A stretch of DNA of 64,000 nucleotides from Rutidosis leptorrhynchoides (taxonomy: Eukaryota; Streptophyta; Magnoliopsida; Asterales; Asteraceae): the NCBI RefSeq assembly GCF_046630445.1, contig NC_092333.1, forward strand, positions 355,355,001-355,419,000, given 5' to 3'. Under the pieces are notes generated by a model. That model was not told where the DNA came from, did not search any database, and saw only the letters and a list, made by a program, of their open reading frames with translations. Positions 30,639-42,264 of this stretch are shown here, one piece after another. Within the stretch, counting starts at the first letter, position 1; the number at the start of each line of letters is the position of its first letter. The translations under genes and the position numbers were made by a program.

Positions 30639-33178
30639 TGTCATAACCCGACCTTAACCATAAGGACGAATACAATCACATATGATTTCATCGCGAGGTA
30701 TTGACCTCTATATGCGACGTTTTTCAAAAACTGCATTCGTTTTTACAATACAAACCATAACTTTTATTACAAATACAAGGTTTAAACAAGATAATAATGA
30801 TTATCGTTTAGCGATAAATCTTAGACTTACAAACTTTACATGTGATAATAACAATACGACTTCCAACATATTTTACATTACAAATCCTCCGATATGCAGT
30901 TTTATTTTTGACACAAATATGCATACTCAAGATCTTGCTTAAATTCAACATGTTGCAGCGGAAGCTTTTAGTTATCACCTGAGAATAAACATGCTTAAAA
31001 CGTCAACATAAAGTTGGTGAGATATAGGTTTAATGTCGGCAGCGTTATAAATATAGACCACAAGATTTCATATATAAACGTTTTAATAAAGATATTCTAA
31101 GTTGTTGAGCACTTGATAACCATACTTAACATTTAATCAACGTCGCATATTCCCTTTATTATGAAATCTTACTACACCGTACCAAGTGTAGTCACCGAAA
31201 CGAAGTACTGTGCAACCGTTGAATACTGGTCGTCCAGTCCGGTTGGGGTTGTCAGGCCCGATAGATCTATCAACAGGATTCGCGTTTACAATACCTCATG
31301 TAAATAGTAGTTACCAAGTTACAGGGAAGTATGCCAGTGGTACAACTCAACGTAGAATATATATTTTTAATCACTTGTGTCCATAACGTAAATCATAAAA
31401 TGCATGTATTCTCATCCCGAAATATTTAGAGTTTAAAAGTGGGACTATATACTCACCTTTTCCTTGAAGGTATTTAACTCGACTTGGTCTCCGATAGATA
31501 TCACGAACCTAACCATATATATAATATATCAACATATTTTCTTTTCAAGTAATCGTTACATATATATATATACTTATAATACTTTTAATATTTTCTTAGT
31601 CCGTAGTTAGCAGTCTGTTGTTAATGGTCCATAATTAGTTGCTCAATAAAATAAATAAAGACCCCATCGTATTCGTATTGATTAGAATTAATCTCGACCC
31701 ATGGTACCATGTTGTCAAATGACGTGTTGCGTACATAAAGTACCGTGTTGTCAGATGACGTGTTGCGTACAATCATGAGGTCTTATGATTAATCTTCTCG
31801 TGTTGTTTACGGGTGGTCCTGAAATATATAAAATCAAATCATAAGTAAATATATATTAAATATTATGTTAATTAGCCAAGATATGATTAATCCGATTTTG
31901 TCATAATATGATATATTACAGGTTTTGAAGTGTTTTAAAAATCAAATTAGAAGGATCTATTTAGTTTGCGAACAGGTTTGAAATCATTCAAACTATGTTC
32001 TTGTTGTTAAAAATTTTATAACACAAAATAAGATAGCTATATAAATATGAATCGAATAAGATTATGAATAAGGTTACTACCTCAAGTTACTTGAATAAAG
32101 CTACTGGAAAAGATAGAAAATAATCTTGATCAAACTTTCTTATGATGATTATAGGTTGTTCATGAAGCTAGTTCTTCATGAGTATTTGCTGAGATTGTGA
32201 AGAACACTTAGAATTCCTAAGAGTGTGTTTTTGGTTAGAGAAAGATGGTTGTAAGAATGAAATGAAAAATCAAGGTGATGGTGATACTTATAGGACAGTC
32301 TGGTTGTTGAGGGAACAAGGACAAATTATTGTGTTGAATTTTTGAGTAATAATGTATGCTAGCTTACAAATAAGATTTCCTCTTATCTAGGGCAGATCTA
32401 AGGCTGATAAAGATATTGATTTGATGTGTATTTACCAATAGTAAATACGTATAGATGATGGGTATGATACGATAAAAGAAACTCAAAATCGGGCTTTTAT
32501 TTTGGGTCCAGCCGGGCCAAAAATAAAATTTTAAGACATTTTTAATAAAGCAATGTTAGCCCAAAAAAAAATTTCCAAGCTAACCTGGCAGTTCGACCCC
32601 AGCCAGGGGTTCTGCCCCTTGGACCCCGCCAGGGGTTGCACCCCTTGGACCCCGCTTATCGGGGGCGCTGCCCCCGAACCTCCGTCATAATCAAGATAAG
32701 TTCAAACAAGTGTGCACTCCACACTTCCCCAAACTTGTTCGATATTTATCAAGATTATTTTGGTTACAAATTAATCCCATTACACTTAAATCATATTAGT
32801 GACATAAATCTCAACACATTATAGATTGTAAGTATATATGTCAAAGAACGTTACATATAGTTATCGTTTTGAAAACTTAAGTTAGTGGTCTCAAAGTATA
32901 CTTATAACTCATTGTTGTTAGTTCACAATGAAATGTTAAACCATCCTTAAATCATGTTAAATATGTATAGATATGTACATATACATAATCGTATAATTAT
33001 CGTGTGTTATATAGTTCATGATATCATCGGTCAAATTGAACGGTCAAACGTTGTGTAAAACTCTTTTCAAAAATATAAGTCTCAACAGTTTGGATTGCTT
33101 ATCATGTTGGTAAGGTTTAATTTATGTAAATATTAATCTCATAAGTATAGAACGATCGGAAAATTCCGGGTCGTTACA
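30639..33178 (-). repeat. Middle LTR of element B (full length, 2540 bp)
   Basis: Reads TGTAACGACC to GGTTATGACA on the minus strand. It keeps a segment (31701-32599) missing from the other LTR. Inside it are two 30-bp repeats with TGACGTG (31704-31733 and 31741-31770) and a GC-rich block with many G/C runs (32592-32680). No gene is convincing in it. Confidence 0.93.
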
Positions 33179-33194
33179 GTACCTACCCGTTAAA
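33179..33194 (-). promoter_or_regulatory. Polypurine tract of element B
   Basis: Minus strand ACGGGTAGGTAC directly before the LTR; the following coding strand has the conserved AATTTCGGGACGAAATT sequence also seen in A and C. Confidence 0.82.
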
Positions 33195-33225
33195 TAAATT
33201 TCGTCCCGAAATTTTAAAATTGTAC

Positions 33226-36200
33226 CTATTTTGCGTTCTCGGGAAATAAATGTGGGTACTTTTGTTTCATCTGATCCTCTCGTTCCCAAGTAAACTCGGG
33301 ACCCCTTCGAGCATTCCAATGAACCTTAACGATTGGTATGTTGCTCTGCTTGAGTTGTTTAACTTCACGGTCCATGATTTCGACTGGTTCTTCTATGAAT
33401 TGTAGTTTCTCGTCGACTTGGATTTCTTCAAGAGGAATGGTGAGATCTTCCTTTGTAAGACATTTCTTAAGGTTTGATACGTGAAATGTATTATGTACTC
33501 CGGCAAGTTTTTGCGGTAACTCGAGTCGATGAGCTACCGGTCCAAAGCGTTCGATGACCTTGAACGGGCCTACATACCTTGGGTTCAGTTTACCCCTTTT
33601 ACCGAAACGTATTACACCTTTCCAAGGTGACACCTTTAACATAACCATGTCACCGATCTGAAACTCTAATGGTTTCCTTCGGGCATCGGCGTAGCTCTTT
33701 TGGCGACTACGGGCTGTTTTCAATCTCTCCTTGATTTGTACTATCTTCTCAGTCGTTTCGTGTATAATCTCGGGACCAGTTAATTGTCGATCTCCTACTT
33801 CATTCCAACAGATAGGGGATCTACACTTCCTTCCATACAATGCTTCGAATGGTGCAGCTTTAATGCTCGCATGATAACTGTTATTATACGAGAATTCTGC
33901 TAATGGTAGATATTTATCCCATCCGTTTCCAAAATCGATCACACATGCCCTGAGCATGTCTTCAAGAGTCTGAATTGTTCTTTCACTCTGCCCGTCAGTT
34001 TGTGGATGATATGCGGTGCTCATATCCAAATGAGTTCCCAGGGTCTCCTGTAGTGATTGCCAAAACTTTGATGTAAATCTACTATCACAATCGGATATAA
34101 TGGAAATAGGTATTCCATGTCTTGAAACAATTTCCTTTATGTATAATCGTAATAGTTTCTCCATTCTATCCGTTTCCTTTATAGGCAAGAAATGTGCAGA
34201 TTTGGTGAGACGATCAACTATTACCCAAATGGTGTCATAACCCCAGGCTGTCTTAGGTAACTTTGTGATGAAATCCATGGTAATACCGTCCCATTTCCAT
34301 TCTGGGATTTCTGGTTGTTGAAGTAACCCTGACGGCTTCTGGTGTTCTGCTTTGACTTTGGAACAAGTTAAACATTCCCCAACATATGTCGCAACGTCTG
34401 TCTTTAAATTAGGCCACCAATAATGCGTCTTAAGATCTTGGTACATCTTTCCAACTCCAGGATGTATCGAGTATCTTGTCTTGTGCGCCTCATTCAATAT
34501 CAACTTCCTTAATCCAACCAACTTCGGTACCCAAATACGGTTTGCGAAATATCGAATTTCGTATTCCCGTATAACGAGTTGCTTCTCATACTTCTTCATT
34601 ATTTCATTTCCTATGTTTTCTTTAGTAAGAGCTTCTCGTTGAGCCTCTTTGATTTGTGAGTTAAGATTCATGCGAATTTTTATGTTCATCGCTCTTACTC
34701 GAATTGGTTCCCGTTCTTTTCTGCTTAGAGCGTCGGCCACTACATTCGCTTTCCCGGGATGATAGCGAATCTCACAATCGTAGTCGTTTATCAGCTCGAC
34801 CCACCTACGTTGCCTCATGTTCAGCTGTTTCTGATCGAAGATATGTTGAAGGCTTTTATGATCGGTAAACACAGTGCATTTAACCCCATATAAGTAGTGT
34901 CTCCATATCTTCAATGCAAACACTACTACTCCCAGTTCTAGATCATGCGTCGTGTAATTCCGCTCGTGAATCTTCAATTGACGAGATGCGTATGCAATAA
35001 CTTTATTTCGTTGCATAAGGACGCAACCAAAACCTTTTCGCGAAGCGTCACAATATATCTCAAAATCATCGTTCCCTTCAGGTAACGATAAAATAGGTGC
35101 CGTGGTCAACTTCTTCTTGAGTAATTCAAATGCACTCTCCTGCTCAAAGGTCCATTCGTACTTCTTCCCTTTTTGTGTTAACGCTGTCAATGGTTTAGCT
35201 ATTCGGGAAAAATCTTGAATAAACCTTCTATAATAACCAGCTAAACCCAAAAATTGGCGTATCTGCGTTGGTGTCTTAGGAGTCTCCCATTTTTCAATGG
35301 CCTCAATTTTAGCTGGGTCAACCTGAATTCCTTTGCTACTAACAACGTGGCCAAGAAATTGTACTTCTTTCAACCAAAAAGCACACTTAGAAAATTTAGC
35401 ATATAGTTGTTCTTTTCTTAACAGCTCTAATATCAACCTTAAATGATGTTCATGCTCTTGTTCACTCTTGGAATAGATAAGAATATCGTCAATGAAAACG
35501 ATAACAAACTTATCTAAATACGGACTACAAACTCGATTCATGAGGTCCATGAATACAGCTGGCGCATTTGTCAATCCAAACGGCATAACCAAAAATTTGT
35601 AATGACCATAACGTGTCCGAAAAGCTGTTTTCGGAATGTCTTCTTCTTTGACACGTAATTGATGATAGCCCGATCTGAGGTCAATTTTCGAGTACACACA
35701 TGATCCTTGCAATTGATCAAATAAGTCGTCAATTCTCAGTAATGGATACCGATTCTTGATAGTTAACTTATTTAATTCACGATAATCTATACACATCCTA
35801 AAAGATCCATCTTTCTTCTTAACAAATAAAATTGGAGCTCCCCACGGTGAAGTACTTGGTCGTATGAATCCACGGTCCAGTAATTCTTTTAACTGACTCT
35901 GAAGTTCTTTTAACTCGGACGGTGCAAGTCTATATGGAGCATGAGCCACTGGTGCAGCTCCTGGTACTAGATCTATTTGAAATTCTACAGATCTAAATGG
36001 AGGTAATCCCGGTAATTCTTCCGGAAAAACATCGGGAAAATCTCTTGCCACAGGCACGTCGTTGATGCTCCTCACTTTTTCCTTCATTTCGACTTTATTA
36101 ACATGTGCTAAGATAGCATAGCACCCTTTCTTCAAGAACTTTTGAGCTTTTAAACAACTAATGAGTTTTAGCTTTGAGTTACCCTTCTCTCCATAAATCA

Positions 36201-37620
36201 TTACTGGCGTTTTATCCTTACGAGGAATGCGAATTGGCTTCTTGGCGCACACAACTTCAGCTCCTATTTTGGACATCCAGTCCATGCCAACTATTACATC
36301 AAAACTTCCTAATTCTACGGGTATCAAATCAATCTTAAATGTTTCTCCGGCTAAATTTATTTTACAATCACGGCAAATTTTATCGGCTTTAATTAGTTTA
36401 CCATTAGCTAACTCAATCATGTACTTAGCATCTAGAGGTAATGATGAACAATTCAATTTAGCATAAAAGTCTCTACACACGTAACTTCTATCGGCACCAG
36501 TATCAAATATAATAGATGCGGATAAGTTATTAATGGTAAACGTACCCGTAACAAGCTCCGGGTCTTCACACGCCTCTCTAGAATTAATAACAAATGCTCT
36601 TCCACGTGCAGATCCATTATTCTTCCCTGGATTCGGACACTGGCTCTTATAATGACCCTGTTTCCCACACCCATAACAAGTAACAGTGGCCAAGGCAGTT
36701 CTATTTGCATTGGTGGCAGGAGTCTTGGTACCGTTTGTATTTGTAGCGGGAACCCTACAATCTTCAGCAAGATGACCTTTTCGATTACAATTGTTGCACA
36801 CCACATTACAATAACCAGAGTGATGTTTGTGGTATCTGTTACATAAAGGATTTCGTCCTTTGTAACCTGAGTTTGAACCGCTACCCGCACCTTGCGTGGT
36901 TTCTTGTTTCTTGTTGGATTGTTGATGATTACCTTCCCACTTTCTTTTATTTCCCGATGTCTTGACATCGGTGTTCTTATCCAGAATAATCTGGTCCATC
37001 AATTCGTTCGCCATGGTGATAGCTTCATGAATAGTCTTGGGTTTGGATGCTGTAACATTTGCCTTGACCTTTTTAGGCAAACCGTCTTTGTACAGTTCAA
37101 TCTTCCGTTCTTCGGTTGGTACCAATTCGGGACATAGCAAAGCTAATTCCATGAATCGCTGATTGTAGTTGGTGAGTTCAGTACCAACAGCTTTCAGGCT
37201 TCGTAATTCAGCTTCCAACTTCCTAACCTCGTTCCTTGGACAATATTCGTTGATTAGCATTGTTTTGAATTCTTCCCAAGGAGTATCATAAGCTACATCT
37301 CCTCCTACGGCCTTCACATAGTTTTTCCACCACGTGAGTGCACTATCTTTTAGGGTGCACGATGCATACTTGGTCATGTCCTTCTCAATACAACCACTGA
37401 TTTTAAACACAGACTCAATCTTTTCGATCCACCGGGTTAAACCGACCGGTCCTTCTGTTCCACTGAATGATGAGGGCTTGCAACCTTGAAAAGTTTTGTA
37501 AGTGCACCCCACACGAGGATTTGGGTTAACTGCAGCACCTCTTGCAGCCTCAAACCATAATTCTGTCGTTCACTCGCTGATTGATGAGTTCCTGGATTTC
37601 TTGTTCCGTCATTCGGTTCA
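33226..37620 (-). CDS. gag-pol polyprotein of chromovirus B, pol intact, gag start damaged
   Basis: A 1428-residue open frame from 37512. Order: gag core; zinc knuckles [14 protein letters not shown] (about residue 245) and [14 protein letters not shown] (about 290); protease [10 protein letters not shown] (about 337); RT with [14 protein letters not shown] and FIDD (about 676); RNase [10 protein letters not shown] (about 822); integrase with H/H/C/C region (about 1000-1040) and DDE residues in [16 protein letters not shown] and DGQSERT; C-terminal chromodomain with [15 protein letters not shown] and [11 protein letters not shown] copies the element RNA, integrase inserts it, and the chromodomain is thought to direct insertion to heterochromatin. 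No stop interrupts it. Upstream (37513-37620) the gag start is lost: a 185-bp deletion removed the native ATG and a two-base loss shifts the first codons. Nominal start at 37512 is therefore only the first in-frame ATG. Confidence 0.92.
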
Positions 37621-37826
37621 TACTTAATAGCTTAGTACGAAAATCAATTACTACCACCCAAATAATACTTAACCATGGAAAATTATTGCATTTCACACTT
37701 CACTATTTTACATATGCTTATCTTACATCAAACATTAAGCAAACTACACTAGTAATATTATACAAAACATTATATGATTCCATGCTTTAAAACAACAGCG
37801 CATCATTTAACCCAAAGCATTTGTGT

Positions 37827-38225
37827 TCAAAGAAATCGCTTAAAGGTTATCCTGGTTGTCTCCCTGCATTTTGGCTGAGGAACTGAAGAACTGGATGTCG
37901 GGATAGAACTAATAGGAATAGCGGGAATAGGTGTGGAAGTATCTGGTGGAGTTGGTGCCACAACATCCTCTCTAGACTCGGGATTTAGATTTTCCATTTC
38001 AGTAGCCTTTCGTTTCTTTCCTCGTTCGAACTTGTCTTTCGTAATTTCCTGTATTTCTTCCTCCTCAGGATCACTTTCCGGTTCCTCTTCAATTGATTCA
38101 TCCGGAACTTGTGAGTCTTCCCCAAAGGTGTCGTTTTCATCATCGGATAGGTTAATGATTGGAACACCATCTGAAGATTCTGGTTCGGAGTCGCTGAATG
38201 TGATAATAAGTTCTAAGCTAGACAT
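37827..38225 (-). CDS. ORF0 of chromovirus B, second copy
   Basis: 132 residues, nearly identical to the ORF at 30049-30447: I see four changes (G3 to S, N43 to D, L119 to P, R121 to C). The SIM-like motifs, acidic region and basic patch are all kept. It begins about 180 bp after the PBS. Confidence 0.7.
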   Translation of the reverse strand: MSSLELIITFSDSEPESSDGVPIINLSDDENDTFGEDSQVPDESIEEEPESDPEEEEIQEITKDKFERGKKRKATEMENLNPESREDVVAPTPPDTSTPIPAIPISSIPTSSSSVPQPKCRETTRITFKRFL

Positions 38226-38402
38226 CTATCACATAACAACTAGCACGTTAATACCACATAATATTTACATATTAATTTTTAACCAACAAGGATAAGCAAT
38301 AGTTTTCGAAATCAAACACGGTCAAAGTCCAGACTCACTAATGCATCCTAACAAACTCGATAAGACACACTAATGCAAATTTTCTGGTTCTCTAAGACCA
38401 AC

Positions 38403-38414
38403 GCTCTGATACCA
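38403..38414 (-). promoter_or_regulatory. Primer binding site of element B, full-length unit (tRNA-iMet type)
   Basis: Minus strand TGGTATCAGAGC next to the LTR at 38417. Confidence 0.93.
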
Positions 38415-38416
38415 CA

Positions 38417-40032
38417 TGTCATAACCCGACCTTAACCATAAGGACGAATACAATCACATATGATTTCATCGCGAGGTATTGACCTCTATATGCGGCGTTT
38501 TTCAAAAACTGCATTCGTTTTTACAATACAAACCATAACTTTTATTACAAATACAAGGTTTAAACAAGATAATAATGATTATCGTTTAGCGATAAATCTT
38601 AGACTTACAAACTTTACATGTGATAATAACAATACGACTTCCAACATATTTTACATTACAAATCCTCCGATATGCAGTTTTATTTTTGACACAAATATGC
38701 ATACTCAAGATCTTGCTTAAATTCAACATGTTGCAGCGGAAGCTTTTAGTTATCACCTGAGAATAAACATGCTTAAAACATCAACATAAAGTTGGTGAGA
38801 TATAGGTTTAATGCCGGCAGCGTTATAAATATAGACCACAAGATTTCATATATAAACGTTTTAATAAAGATATTCTAAGTTGTTGAGCACTTGATAACCA
38901 TACTTAACATTTAATCAACGTCGCATATTCCATTTATTATGAAATCTTACTACACCGTACCAAGTGTAGTCACCGAAACGAAGTACTGTGCAACCGTTGA
39001 ATACTGGTCGTCCAGTCCGGTTGGGGTTGTCAGGCCCGATAGATCTATCAACAGGATTCGCGTTTACAATACCTCATGTAAATAGTAGTTACCAAGTTAC
39101 AGGGAAGTATGCCAGTGGTACATCTCAACGTAGAATATATATTTTTAATCACTTGTGTCCATAACGTAAATCATAAAATGCATGTATTCTCATCCCGAAA
39201 TATTTAGAGTTTAAAAGTGGGACTATATACTCACCTTTTCCTTGAAGGTATTTAACTCGACTTGGTCTCCGATAGATATCACGAACCTAACCATATATAT
39301 AATATATCAACATATTTTATTTTCAAGTAATCGTTACATATATATATATACTTATAATACTTTTAATATTTTCTTAGTCCGTAGTTAGCAGTCTGTTGTT
39401 AATGGTCCACAATTAGTTGCTCAATAAAATAAATAAAGACCCCATCGTATTCGTATTGATTAGAATTAATCTCGACCCCAGCCAGGGGTTGCCACCCCTT
39501 GGACCCCGCTTATCGGGGGCGCTGCCCCCGAACCCCCGTCATAATCAAGATAAGTTCAAACAAGTGTGCACTCCACACTTCCCCAAACTTGTTCGATATT
39601 TATCAAGATTATTTTGGTTACAAATTAATCCCATTACACTTAAATCATATTAGTGACATAAATCACAATACATTATAGATTGTAAGTATATATGTCAAAG
39701 AACGTTACATATAGTTATCGTTTTGAAAACTTAAGTTAGTGGTCTCAAAGTATACTTATAACTCATTGTTGTTAGTTCACAATGAAATGTTAAACCATCC
39801 TTAAATCATGTTAAATATGTATAGATATGTACATATACATAATCGTATAATTATCGTGTGTTATATAGTTCGTGATATCATCGGTCAAATTGGACGGTCA
39901 AACGTTGTGTAAAACTCTTTTCAAAAATATAAGTCTCAACAGTTTGGATTGCTTATCATGTTGGTAAGGTTTAATTTATGTAAATATTAATCTCATAAGT
40001 ATAGAACGATCGGAAAATTCCAGGTCATTACA
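38417..40032 (-). repeat. 5' LTR of element B with internal deletion (1616 bp)
   Basis: Same termini as the middle LTR but 924 bp shorter. The deletion equals 899 bp between two TCGACCC repeats (31694 and 32593 in the longer copy) plus loss of one unit of about 25 bp in the GC-rich block. Right end is followed by GATCA. Confidence 0.93.
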
Positions 40033-40037
40033 GATCA

Positions 40038-41645
40038 TTTCTCCAATACTTTTTTCCTGGTAAAAGATGATTTAACTCCCCAGCCTTGATCTTTACAATG
40101 ATCTCTCTCATCAACGACTTGCAATTATCAGTGTCATATCCATATGCTTCACGGAAGTCACACCATTTGTCACTCTGTGGTCCCTGACGCTCTTCCATTG
40201 GTGGTAGGGGGTGAAAGGTTTCCTTAACAGGTTAATGCAAACAAGATTTCTTTTGGAGTTTTGGTTAATGCCATGATAAGTGGATGCATGTCTAATGGCT
40301 TTCGATGGTGATAATTGTCATTTGGATGATTATTCCCCCTCCAACCGTGTTGCTGTTTCTGGTAATTGTTGTCATAACCCCATTGTCTCTGATAGTTGTC
40401 ACTCCTGTTCTGTTCTCCGCCTTGCTGCCTAAAGTTTCTTTGATAATTACCCAGTCTTGGATATCCCATTTCTCCTTCTCTTAAGTGTTTCTGATCAATA
40501 ATCAATGCCTGATGCAATATTTTTGGAACATCATAACACAAAGCATGAATTAATCGTGCAAAACGTCGCTGATCAAGACAAAATATAAACCCTGAAACAA
40601 GCTGCGACTCTGGTATGTCTGGTATCTTCTGATACTCAATGGTATAACGCTTCATGAAATCACTCAGCGATTCATTTTGATGCATTGTTATCTCATGTGC
40701 ATCAAGATGTGACAACGTGCAGCTTCTCAAACTTTGATATTGCATCACAAACTTTGCCCTCAAATCAAGAAATCTGGTAATACTCCTTGGTGGTAAACTA
40801 GCAAACCACTCCCTTGCCATTTTATGTAGTACCATTGGAAACATATGGCACGCAGTTTCATCTTCCCAATGCTGTAACCTCATAACACCTTCAAACATGG
40901 TGAGGAAGTCTTATGGATCTGTTGTGCCATCATAAACACCGATAGATGGAATTCCTAAGTTTCTTGGCAATGGATAATCTGCAATTCTAGGAATAAAACA
41001 CTGTGTTGATTATGTCATTGCTGGCGGTTTGATAGCTTCATCTCCAGTAATCAAAGTAAACAAATTATCCACAGCCGTTGCACGGATGGCTGGTTGTGCT
41101 AATTTCTGCTTATATCGTGATGGTGCTGTTTTGGTTAAAATTCCATCCAGTAACTTTCGTGCCATTTCTTCAGTCATAAAGAACTGCTCATCTTCTTCTC
41201 CAAAATTCCAATCATCTTCTAGAAAACCGTCATCATTGTGTTGATTCTCAGTTTCATCGATAAGAGTGTTCAATTAATTGAATACCTTGAACAATTGTGA
41301 TTTTGAGATTGTCTTTCCTCTGTTGTTATGCTTAACATTCGCATCAGCTATCCTCTTAAAAGAAACATTGTATGTTCCTCGCCTGGCTTTCCACATTCCT
41401 CCACTAGAACTTCCCATCAATGGCTTCTTCAATCATGGTATAGTTTCATGAACTTGATCATCGGTGTTACCAGTGTGCAGTTGGTCCTCTTTTTCAATTG
41501 AAGTTTCTTCAAGAGTTAGCTGATCCACTGGTATGTTCTCAATGATGTTTTCATCAACTGGTTCAAGTGTTGTTTTTGATGAGGTTGTTTCGGGTGCCTT
41601 CGTGCTCTTGGTGTTTTAACTGGTCTTTGAAACGGGTGGCGCCAT
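40038..41645 (-). pseudogene. gag of element D (Tat-like), broken
   Basis: Gag starts at the ATG at 41643-41645, which overlaps the primer binding site, with MAPPVSKTS then a TAA. Recognisable parts: open stretch 41010-41273 with acidic DDWNFGEEDEQFFMTEEMARKLLDG; capsid-like region 40224-40898 with ACHMFPMVLHKMAREWFASLP and DFMKRY; and, after a frame change near 40210-40230, KWCDFREAYGYDTDNCKSLMREI (about 40100-40165), which is the Tat gag nucleocapsid type. At least four stops or frame changes. It continues beyond element B at 29093. Confidence 0.8.
41634..41644 (-). promoter_or_regulatory. Primer binding site of element D, overlapping the gag start
   Basis: Minus strand TGGCGCCACCC directly follows the LTR end (TACCAACA plus AA). 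I can match only TGGCGCC to common tRNA 3' ends, so the primer tRNA is unassigned. Confidence 0.55.
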
Positions 41646-41646
41646 T

Positions 41647-42264
41647 TGTTGGTACGATTTTCCGTATAGCGGCTGTAAGGTACCAGTATAAGACAATAGC
41701 TGCTCAGCGTATGGCGTATAATGTTGATTATTGTTTGCCCTCGAGAAATTATATCTGCAGACCCGGAACACGGATGGATGATCCGTGGGGTGGCCTCAAT
41801 CAATCTGAGGATCAATCTGAAATTGATCCGTATAGCGTGATGCTGCTAGGCGGCTAATGTATGTCTAGAGTGAGAAAGAACTGTGTGAGAGAGAAAATGT
41901 ACTTCTCTCTGACTGAAGTTCAGATCAGAATGATGTGAAATGTGGTGACCCAGGGGGTCTATTTATAGGCACATAATGTCCGAAATTCACGAGATACACG
42001 TGTCAATCACTGAATGGTTCTGTTACGTGAAGTATCCGGAATGTCAGTGGCGTGTGCTGACGTGGCTGCGTGCTGTTCACGAACTGAGTTAAAGGGCTTA
42101 AGCATAGAAGCTGCCTGTAGGGCTTACGCTTGACGCTGGGCGGCCTGCTGAACGCTGGACGGCAAACACTGAAAATTGCCAAATTTCATTATGTTTTGTA
42201 TTGCTTAATTAATTTTTCTGTATAATAATGGCGCTTTTATGCGTGTATCTCCTAGGATACACCA
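41647..42264 (-). repeat. 5' LTR of element D (outer limit uncertain)
   Basis: The inner end is set by the PBS. On the minus strand there is a strong TATA box, CTATAAATAG, at 41959-41968. The outer limit at 42264 is a guess based on TGGTGTATCC with palindromic flank (GTGTATCCTAGGAGATACAC); no second LTR is in the window to prove it. Confidence 0.5.
41959..41968 (-). promoter_or_regulatory. TATA box of element D LTR
   Basis: CTATAAATAG on the minus strand, about 320 bp before the gag start, in a GC-richer context. Confidence 0.65.

Larger units (their letters stand above)
29094..40032 (-). mobile_element. Element B: compound Tekay-type chromovirus (LTR-internal-LTR-truncated internal-LTR remnant)
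   Basis: On the minus strand: 5' LTR 40032-38417, PBS, ORF0, gag-pol, polypurine tract, middle LTR 33178-30639, then a second PBS, ORF0 and gag start (30638-29132) joined directly to the last 38 bases of an LTR (29131-29094). The arrangement fits unequal recombination producing a tandem element, followed by a deletion from gag to near the LTR end. Only the outer ends carry the GATCA duplication. LTRs differ by about 15 substitutions over 1.6 kb by eye. Confidence 0.9.

Noticed and set aside
38460..38720. 86-codon plus-strand ORF repeated at 30682-30942
   Set aside because: It lies in the B LTRs and is identical only through LTR identity; composition is that of noncoding AT-rich DNA.
41567..41857. 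Plus-strand 96-codon ORF near the D LTR
   Set aside because: Antisense to the D gag start, PBS and LTR, which explain the region.
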